Positions 48,323 to 55,165 of a stretch of DNA of 57,104 bases are shown here, piece by piece. Location of the stretch: assembly GCA_024278455.1 (NCBI GenBank), contig JAJRTE010000005.1:1-57104 (forward strand), given 5' to 3'. Source of the stretch: Myxococcota bacterium. GTDB lineage: Bacteria; Myxococcota_A; UBA796; JAJRTE01. The number at the start of each line of letters is the position of its first letter. The stretch's first letter is position 1. The notes below the pieces were generated by a model, which did no database searches, had not been told where the DNA came from, and was given only the letters and a program-made list of their open reading frames with translations. The translations under genes were made by a program, and so were the position numbers.

Positions 48323-49267
48323 TCACTCCGATTCCACGGAACAGGCGCGCCGAAAGCGACAGCTCTTGCACAGCCATGCCCTCGAGGTCATCGGGAACTT
48401 CTCCACAGCAGCGACGTTGGATTTCTCGTCTTCCAGAAGTGCACGCATCCGCGCCGCGCTGTCGACGATATACGCGGAGACGTCGTTCAGCGTGTCGGAG
48501 TCTATCTGGTGAACGCGGCTGTCAGCCATACGCAGGTTCACGTCATAGCCGACGATCTTCTCAACGCCGACCTCCCAGGTACGGCTTCCGAAGAGGCCGT
48601 AGATGCCTATCTGGAGGGCGATGTCCTCCTTCCGGTGCGACGTTCCGGTCTTCCAGTCTATGATCACGAACTTGCCGCCATGACCGCGGACACAAGCATC
48701 TAGTTTTACCCAAACCTTGACACCTTCGACTTCAAAACTCTGCAGTTCCTCCACCGACAAGATGGCTTCCGAGCCACGTTCCTGCAGACGCTTGAAGGTT
48801 GCTGACCGATAAAGGTTTCGAACACACCCCAACACCACCTCGAGATCTTCTTGCCATTCCGAATCCCCGAGCGGGAGGTTGTAGTAGTGCTCCATCAGGC
48901 CGTTCGCTTTGATACGCCGGCCGCCCCAGTCCAGCCACAGGCCGGCACGGCACCGTCCATCGGCAGATGCCCGCACTTCCTCTCTCATCCTGGCTTCCGT
49001 CTCGCCCAAGGCCTCATCCAAGGGCCAGGTCCTCCCCCGGGCGATCGCACTGAGGGCTCTCTCGGCCACGTCGTGCACGACAATCCCCCTCCAGGCCGGA
49101 CGACTGCAAAGGTTTTTCATGACGTACAGTTCCCTGACATCGTCCGGGGCGTCGTCACGCCAGCCCCCCCACGCTCCGTAGTGGTTGTAGTAGTAGGCCC
49201 GCGGGCACTCACGGAACAAGGTATCCCTCGACTTGGACCAACTGAACTCGTTTCGGAAGTCGCCCAC
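48323..49267 (-). CDS. PD-(D/E)XK nuclease with iron-sulfur cysteines (RecB/Cas4-like)
   Basis: 314 residues from GTG 49267, chosen for AAGGAG 7 bases upstream. WSKSRDTLFRECPRAYYYNHYG at the start gives the first cysteine and the arginine-tyrosine motif seen in AddB/Cas4-type nucleases; the active site is VKLDACV...FVIIDWKTGT (D, D-x-K) near 195-215; the C-terminus LCKSCRFRRAC supplies three more cysteines for a 4Fe-4S cluster. Family members are ssDNA exonucleases. No cas genes, helicase or CRISPR array are nearby, so this is a solo RecB-family nuclease, perhaps acting in repair. Confidence 0.78.
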   Translation of the reverse strand: MGDFRNEFSWSKSRDTLFRECPRAYYYNHYGAWGGWRDDAPDDVRELYVMKNLCSRPAWRGIVVHDVAERALSAIARGRTWPLDEALGETEARMREEVRASADGRCRAGLWLDWGGRRIKANGLMEHYYNLPLGDSEWQEDLEVVLGCVRNLYRSATFKRLQERGSEAILSVEELQSFEVEGVKVWVKLDACVRGHGGKFVIIDWKTGTSHRKEDIALQIGIYGLFGSRTWEVGVEKIVGYDVNLRMADSRVHQIDSDTLNDVSAYIVDSAARMRALLEDEKSNVAAVEKFPMTSRAWLCKSCRFRRACSVESE

Positions 49268-49413
49268 GTTCTCGCTCCTTTTCTACGGCCACCCCGGGAT
49301 CCCTGCGGTGAGCAGGATGGGAAGTCCCACGAATCGCCCCCCGATCTCCGCGATGCCTGGCGGTGCCGACGAAGCCGGCACGGCGTCGTTCGAGTGTGCG
49401 GCATGAACGACGG

Positions 49414-50517
49414 CTATACCAGCTCCTCCAGTCGCCGCCCGATCTCATGCAGCAGCGACTCCATGGACTTGCGGAAAGCTGCCACGCCCTCTCTTTGAAG
49501 TTGTTCTCCCACCTGCTCGAGGTCGATACCCTGTTCTTTCAATCGTTGGACGACGTCGGCCGCCAACGAGGGGTCCTCGTCTGCAAGAGCTACGGGGGTG
49601 CCGTGGTCGATGAAAGCGGCGAGCGTTTTAGGTGGCACCGTGTTGATCGTGTCCGGAGCGATGAGCCTGTCGACATACAAGGTATCTGGGTATCGCGGGT
49701 CCTTGGTGCTCGTGGAAGCCCAGAGCAGTCTCTGTGCCCTTGCGCCTCCGCGGACGAGCCTATCCCATCGGGGGCCTGCGAAGAGTTTCTCGCTCTCGAC
49801 GCAGACCACCTTGGCGTTGGCCACGGCGGCCTTGCCGCCAAGCGTTGCCTCGAGAGATGGGCTTCGAGACCGAAGGAGCTTGTCGACGAGCGTGTCGACC
49901 CGGCTCACGAAGAAGCTGGCAACGGAGGCGACATCTCGCAACGAACCGCCGGCATCGAGCCGCTTTTCGAGCCCGGCCAGGTATGCTTCCACTGCTGCTC
50001 GGTACTGGGAGACAGAGAAGAGGAGCGTCACATTGACGGAAATGCCTCGAGCCGTAAGCTGTTCGATGGCAGCGACGCCGTCCCTGGTGCCTGGCACCTT
50101 GATCAGCAAGTTCGGCCTTGCCAGGCGTTGCGAAAGCGCCAAGGCCTCCTTCACCGTCCCATCGGTGTCTCCCGCCAGTTCCGGAGACACTTCGACGCTC
50201 ACGTAGCCATCCCATCCACCGGTCGACTCGTAGACCGGCATCAGGAGGTCGGCAGCGTCCCGGATGTCCCTTGTAACCAGCTCGAGGTAGATCTCCGGGA
50301 CCCCGGCTCCTTCCTTTGCGAGTCGATCAATGAGGCTGTCGTAGGCGGACGATCCAGAGACTGCCTTTTCGAAAATCGTGGGATTGGATGTCAATCCCGT
50401 TACGATGCCCTCTCGAATCAACCGCTCGAGTTCGCCGCTGTCGAGAAGGGACCTGTCAATGTTGTCGTACCAGATCGATTGGCCTTGCCCGGTGAGCACT
50501 CGAATATTCTGATGCAT
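49414..50517 (-). CDS. tal: Transaldolase
   Basis: 367 residues, the long form used by actinobacteria, cyanobacteria and others. GQSIWYDNIDRSLL, GLTSNPTIFEKAV, and the Schiff-base lysine 140 in LLIKVPGT are present, as are the SVNVTLLFS and ASFFVSRVD segments. Moves a dihydroxyacetone unit between sugar phosphates in the pentose phosphate pathway. Cytoplasmic. Next to glucokinase on the same strand, so both likely serve sugar phosphate supply, possibly including UDP-glucose for cellulose. Confidence 0.93.
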   Translation of the reverse strand: MHQNIRVLTGQGQSIWYDNIDRSLLDSGELERLIREGIVTGLTSNPTIFEKAVSGSSAYDSLIDRLAKEGAGVPEIYLELVTRDIRDAADLLMPVYESTGGWDGYVSVEVSPELAGDTDGTVKEALALSQRLARPNLLIKVPGTRDGVAAIEQLTARGISVNVTLLFSVSQYRAAVEAYLAGLEKRLDAGGSLRDVASVASFFVSRVDTLVDKLLRSRSPSLEATLGGKAAVANAKVVCVESEKLFAGPRWDRLVRGGARAQRLLWASTSTKDPRYPDTLYVDRLIAPDTINTVPPKTLAAFIDHGTPVALADEDPSLAADVVQRLKEQGIDLEQVGEQLQREGVAAFRKSMESLLHEIGRRLEELV

Positions 50518-50574
50518 GATTTCTCAATGAACACCGCGGACAGGAATCTCGGGGTGAGCCTTTTCCCGTCCTGC

Positions 50575-51555
50575 CTATCCTCCTGTCATGAGGTCCACAG
50601 CATGGCGGGCAGCCCCCAGCAGCGCCGTCGCAGGGTTCAACACCAGGTAGACCGGTATCTTCTCCAAAAGAGATCTGAACCTGCCCTTGTCGCAGAAAGC
50701 CCTGATGAACGCGCCCTCCTCGAAGCGGCTTCGCAGTTTCGGCGCAATGCCTCCTCCCACGAAGACGCCTCCGACGGCGAGTGACTTCAGTGCCAGATTG
50801 CCCGCTTCCGCACCATACATGGAAACGAACCGGGCGACAACTTCGTCACATACGGGGCAGGCCTTTTCCATGCCAGCCCGCGAGATCCGGGGCGAGCGGT
50901 CATCGATCCTACGGAGAGATTCGGCTACCTCGGGTGACGGCATCCGTCCCCTGGAGACGAGAAAGTCATACAGTTCCGAGATCCCCGATCCGCAAAGTAT
51001 GCGCTCATAACTGACATGACCGAAGCGCCCTTTCATGTACGTAAGCAGGTCGATCTCCCAGTCGTCCCTCGGGCCGAAGTCTGTGTGTCCGCCCTCAGAC
51101 GGGCACGGAACATGCCTCTGACCGTCCCAGAACAGCATGGCCTCGCCCAGGCCGGTTCCTGCGGCGATGAGCGCCCGGTTGCCCTTCTGCTGTGTGCCTT
51201 CCTGCAAGACGATCAGTTCGTCCGGGGCCAGCATGTCAAGCCCATGCGCTGTGGCCACCAAGTCATTGACGATCTTCACGCGGGTCCCGCCCACGACCCT
51301 GGACAAGGCCGCGGCATCCACGATCCATGGCAAGTTCGTTGCGCGACAGCGATCGTCGACGACCGGACCGGCCACGCCGAAACAGGCGTACTCGATGCCA
51401 CCGGCGTTGCCAGCGAAGTCGCGAATCATCGAAGCCGCTTCACCGTGCTCACGGCTGGCATACGCCATCCTCCGGACACAAGACAGCCGCTGGCCGTCCC
51501 ATTCGAACAGACCCAGTAGTGTCTTGGTACCACCCATGTCGCCAGCGAGAATCAT
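50575..51555 (-). CDS. glk: Glucokinase
   Basis: 326 residues from ATG 51555. ILAGDMGGTKTLLGLF is the ATP-binding phosphate-1 motif, NDLVATAHG holds the catalytic aspartate, and IAAGTGLGEAMLFW and EGGHTDFGPRDDWE match Glk (hexokinase-like, PF02685 type) rather than ROK kinases. Phosphorylates glucose to glucose 6-phosphate. Followed 57 bp later by tal. Divergent from the pseudokinase gene. Confidence 0.92.
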   Translation of the reverse strand: MILAGDMGGTKTLLGLFEWDGQRLSCVRRMAYASREHGEAASMIRDFAGNAGGIEYACFGVAGPVVDDRCRATNLPWIVDAAALSRVVGGTRVKIVNDLVATAHGLDMLAPDELIVLQEGTQQKGNRALIAAGTGLGEAMLFWDGQRHVPCPSEGGHTDFGPRDDWEIDLLTYMKGRFGHVSYERILCGSGISELYDFLVSRGRMPSPEVAESLRRIDDRSPRISRAGMEKACPVCDEVVARFVSMYGAEAGNLALKSLAVGGVFVGGGIAPKLRSRFEEGAFIRAFCDKGRFRSLLEKIPVYLVLNPATALLGAARHAVDLMTGG

Positions 51556-51869
51556 CGTCCTACCACCTGCCACGAGTCACGGCGTCCTGCACCATCGAAC
51601 CGTGTTCAGTGCCTTTCCTGACGGCCATTGTTCTCAACACCTGTGAGGCGTTGCCTCCCGCAAACGACAATCGCTTGAAGGGAAGAGGGTTGAGTGCTAC
51701 GCTGCATAGGGATGCGTAGTCCCGGTTGCTGCCTCGCGCCTGCGCCGGCCGAATCGAACATGCTCCCTGGCCACTGCTCCCCGCCGTCCCTGCTGCACAT
51801 GCCGAGTACCTGCAACCTGGACTCGAAATCTCAGCGCAGTTTCGTGCCACTCAATCTCGAGGATGCGCC
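51556..51869. other. Divergent intergenic region between glk and the pseudokinase gene
   Basis: 314 bp. An in-frame upstream extension of the kinase-like gene (from 51726) has no family similarity. A TTGAAG with 17 bp to TACGCT around 51673-51701 is a weak plus-strand promoter candidate. No sigma-54 (GG-N10-GC) site was recognised. Confidence 0.35.
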
Positions 51870-53174
51870 ATGAACGACTCACTCGCCTGGGTTGCCTGCA
51901 GGCCTCTTCAGACCCCGACTCCTGCGGGACCTGTCCGCTTCGCAACACACCTGGCATTCACGTGCGCCTCGAGCCCGGTTGCACCCGGAACGTACTATCA
52001 AGGGTACTTGAGAACCGCCGGTGACAAGCCTGCCAAGGCGTTTCTCAGAGTGCTCGGAACTCACCCGCAAGCCCGTGATCGGCAATTCGTCGCACGGTTC
52101 GATGCCAGCGGGAAACCACCCGGTGTCATATCTCCATGGGGAGTGCTTGCCACGGAGATTGGCTATGTTGTTGCGGCCCCGTTCGCAAACGGACTCACCA
52201 TCGAAGAAATCCAGAAGCGCACCAAGGTTGGCGGCGTTACCCTGCCCACCTCTCTTGCGCTGGAAATCACCGGGCAACTCCTGGGAATCTTGTCACATCT
52301 CCACCCGTTCAGCAACTCTTCGCCGCCACGCGAAGAGCAGGCCCACGGCGCCATCCGGCCGGCGACGATTCACGTGGGCATCGACGGGCAACTGCGGCTG
52401 CTGGACATGGGTTCCGGCGTCCACTCCCGCACCAGGGAGGGACGCAGCGAGGGAGACGCGGTGACAGCCATTCTACCCTACCTGGCTCCAGAACAACTCG
52501 TGGACGCCCACGTCGCGACACCTCGGACCGACCTGTATGCCACCGCCGCCATCGCCTACGAACTCATCGCGGGCAAACCCCTGTTCAACGGTTCGGCGGC
52601 GAGGCGGGAGTTGGAAATCCGGGCCGGATTCGGGGTCAGGGAGAAGGTCCGGGGAATCGGTGCGGAACTCCCCGGTTTTCCTGCGGTCCTCGAGAAGGCG
52701 TTGAGCCTGGCGCCCCACGAACGGTACGCATCCGCCAGCGCCATGTTGGAGGTCGTGAACACATTCAGAGACGCGCCTCGAGTCGATGAATTGGCAAACC
52801 TGGTCCAACGGCTCAAAACATGGCGACCTGTTCTTGTCCCGCCCGCAAATGATGCCGCCTTCGCGCAGCCACCGAAGCTCGACAAGCACCCATTGCCAGG
52901 TGGCGAACAGAGGTCCCGGCGGGGTGCCGCAAGCCACCGCCAGCGGCCACGGCAGCCTGGCCACGGGATCCCTCGAGACCGCCTCAGTCGTACCATTCTC
53001 GGCCTTGTCGGTGCCGCCGTCGCTGTTGCCGCATACGCGTGGGTCAGTGCGCCAGTCGCTGATTCGCAACCATCCAAGCCATATTTCGACAGCGCGCTTC
53101 ACGCCAAGCAAGGACTCGCCCATTCTGTCGATGAACCGGTCGTTGACCACAGTCCCCGTTCCGCGACGGATTGA
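51870..53174 (+). CDS. Membrane-anchored protein kinase-like pseudokinase
   Basis: 434 residues from ATG 51870 (GAGG 7 bases upstream). A protein-kinase fold without its catalytic residues: the HRDLKP loop reads HGAIRP at 159-164 (no catalytic Asp), DFG reads DMG at 179-181, and no glycine loop is evident near the start. YLAPEQL (204-210) and DLYATAAIAYELIAGKPLF (221-239) show the C-lobe of the bacterial PknB family. A linker and a transmembrane helix follow (~375-393, ILGLVGAAVAVAAYA), then a short outside tail. Probably a signalling adaptor rather than an enzyme; neighbours are an atypical AAA+ regulator and a genuine kinase. Confidence 0.75.
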   Translation: MNDSLAWVACRPLQTPTPAGPVRFATHLAFTCASSPVAPGTYYQGYLRTAGDKPAKAFLRVLGTHPQARDRQFVARFDASGKPPGVISPWGVLATEIGYVVAAPFANGLTIEEIQKRTKVGGVTLPTSLALEITGQLLGILSHLHPFSNSSPPREEQAHGAIRPATIHVGIDGQLRLLDMGSGVHSRTREGRSEGDAVTAILPYLAPEQLVDAHVATPRTDLYATAAIAYELIAGKPLFNGSAARRELEIRAGFGVREKVRGIGAELPGFPAVLEKALSLAPHERYASASAMLEVVNTFRDAPRVDELANLVQRLKTWRPVLVPPANDAAFAQPPKLDKHPLPGGEQRSRRGAASHRQRPRQPGHGIPRDRLSRTILGLVGAAVAVAAYAWVSAPVADSQPSKPYFDSALHAKQGLAHSVDEPVVDHSPRSATD

Positions 53175-53327
53175 GCACGTTCGGGCGTGTGCCCTGCCAG
53201 CAACGGGCGTAGGGTCGAACACCCGCCGCACCGGCGTCCTCCTTGCGGTCCAAGGGGCTGAGAAGAAGGGGCGGGAAGCCACCCCATGGTTCCACTTCAG
53301 TGCAATGGAGAGCCAGTCGATTTGATG

Positions 53328-53356
53328 TTGACATCGGCAGATTGGGTCAGTAGCCT
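53328..53356 (+). promoter_or_regulatory. Candidate promoter of the AAA+ regulator gene
   Basis: TTGACA (53328-53333), a 17-bp spacer and a weak TAGCCT (53351-53356), ~25 bp before ATG 53381, which is served by GGAG five bases upstream. Confidence 0.35.
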
Positions 53357-53380
53357 GCAAGAGAAAACACCGGAGCAAGC

Positions 53381-55165
53381 ATGAATGGGTCGGTCCCTTC
53401 CGAAATCGCCGACTTGCTGGCCGAATTGCGCGCACACGTCCCCCCAGAACTCTACCGTTCAATAGAACAGACCTACGCGACCTCTTTTCGGGTCAGCCAG
53501 GACTACCGAAGAGAACTCAAGCAGCTCAAGCAGCGCCATGAGGTTTTTCTCCAGGAATACGAGCGTCTCAAGTCGGAACGTGATCGTTTCAGGGCGGAAC
53601 AGAACAAGGCGGACAAGGAACGCCGGCTGTTCCAGTCGCTCCTCGTCGCGGACGAACTGCCCGCTGTCGGTCCCTATCTGGATGGGGTCCTGAGAGCGCT
53701 TGTAGCCAGAACAGAGGCGCAGAAGGGCGTTATCATCCTGTTCTCCGAGCCAGGGGACTATCGGCGGGATTATGCCGAGCTGATACGGTACAACTACAGC
53801 GAGAAGGATTTCGAGGCATTTCAAGACCAGATAGAACTCTCGCAAGGGATTGTGAGGAGGGCCATCTCGACGAGGACCACGGTGTATACGGAGGAGGCCG
53901 TCACGGACCAGCGGTTTTCCGAACATGCCAGCGTGCAGCTTCTGCGCCTGAAGACCGTCCTGTGCGCTCCGCTCCTGGGGATGAACAACGACGTGCTCGG
54001 CGTTCTTTACCTGGAACACCGAGGCCGGAGCGACGCTTTCCCGGAAGCAGAGCGACAAACCATCGAACTGGTCGTCAAGCAGATGGCCCGGTGGGTTGGT
54101 CGCCACCTCATCGTGACCAAGGCGAGCCAGGCGATGGACCACACGCGCCCACACCGGCAACGCTACGGTTTCAAGGAGATCATCGGCCAGAGTGAAGCGG
54201 TCGCCGAAGTCCTGCGGCTGATCACGGTCGCACTCGACGTCAGTCTATCGGCACCGGTCTTGATCACCGGCGAGCGGGGCACGGGAAAGAGCCTCGTTGC
54301 CCGCGCGCTGCACTTCAACGGACCGTGGACGCGTGGCCCATGGGTGGAGTTGGACTGTCTCGCTGAGCCGGCTGATCAACTCCATGTTCTTCTGTTCGGA
54401 GGTACCAAAGGCCCCACGACGGGGCGGGAGCGGCACCAATCCGGACGACTCGAGCAAGCCAACCAGGGAACCTTGTTCATCCGGCACGTCGACAAGCTCC
54501 CACTGGAGTCACAACAAGGACTACTGGAGGTTCTCAAGGAGCGCACGATCTTGCGTCTCGAGGATGCCAGGCTTCGGACACCGAGAGTCCAACTCGTTGC
54601 ATCGACGGTCACGAATCTGAAAGATCTGGTCGAAAAAGGGCTATTCTTATCCGAGTTGTTGTACCGTTTCGATCTATTCGTGGTCCACGTACCGCCTCTG
54701 AGAGACCGCCCCGAGGACATTCCCCTACTCGCGGACTACTTCTTGTCCCTGTACAACCGTCTCACAGGCGAGAATGTCACGCTTGCCGCAGAGGCCATAT
54801 CATTCTTGCAGCAGCTTCAGTGGCCGGGCAATGTTCGTGAGTTGAAGGAGCAGCTTTCCAAGGCGGCCATGCATGCGCCTGACGGACAGATAACGGCTTC
54901 CCTTCTGTCTTCCATAGGAATGAGTGAACCCAGGCCATCGAACAGGCGACGGCCGCTTCCACGCTGGAAGGACGCGACTGCTGCCTTCCAACGCCAGTTG
55001 ATCGTGGACGCGCTGAGCCGCACAGATCGGAATCTCCAGGAAGCGGCGGAACTGTTGGGGATATCGAGGCAACATCTCAGCCGGCTTCTGCACGAACTCG
55101 ACCTCAATGCTTACCGGCCTTCGCATCGCGGCCGGAAGTCCAAGAGCAAACATGCAAAAAGATAG
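53381..55165 (+). CDS. GAF-AAA+-Fis protein resembling a sigma-54 activator, with degenerate motor
   Basis: 594 residues. Coiled coil ~40-85, GAF domain ~95-245, AAA+ domain ~265-500, Fis-type helix-turn-helix ~545-575 (NLQEAAELLGISRQHLSRLL). Walker A is intact (GERGTGKS, 297-304), as are the arginine-finger region (YRFDLFVVHVPPLRDRPEDIPLL, 429 onward) and WPGNVRELK. The sigma-54-contacting GAFTGA loop reads GPTTGR (344-349), and the Walker B Asp-Glu are Arg-His (GTLFIRHV, 363-370). It should therefore not open sigma-54 complexes in the normal way; it may bind ATP and DNA as a repressor or scaffold. It overlaps the next kinase gene by 14 bp. Confidence 0.85.
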   Translation: MNGSVPSEIADLLAELRAHVPPELYRSIEQTYATSFRVSQDYRRELKQLKQRHEVFLQEYERLKSERDRFRAEQNKADKERRLFQSLLVADELPAVGPYLDGVLRALVARTEAQKGVIILFSEPGDYRRDYAELIRYNYSEKDFEAFQDQIELSQGIVRRAISTRTTVYTEEAVTDQRFSEHASVQLLRLKTVLCAPLLGMNNDVLGVLYLEHRGRSDAFPEAERQTIELVVKQMARWVGRHLIVTKASQAMDHTRPHRQRYGFKEIIGQSEAVAEVLRLITVALDVSLSAPVLITGERGTGKSLVARALHFNGPWTRGPWVELDCLAEPADQLHVLLFGGTKGPTTGRERHQSGRLEQANQGTLFIRHVDKLPLESQQGLLEVLKERTILRLEDARLRTPRVQLVASTVTNLKDLVEKGLFLSELLYRFDLFVVHVPPLRDRPEDIPLLADYFLSLYNRLTGENVTLAAEAISFLQQLQWPGNVRELKEQLSKAAMHAPDGQITASLLSSIGMSEPRPSNRRRPLPRWKDATAAFQRQLIVDALSRTDRNLQEAAELLGISRQHLSRLLHELDLNAYRPSHRGRKSKSKHAKR

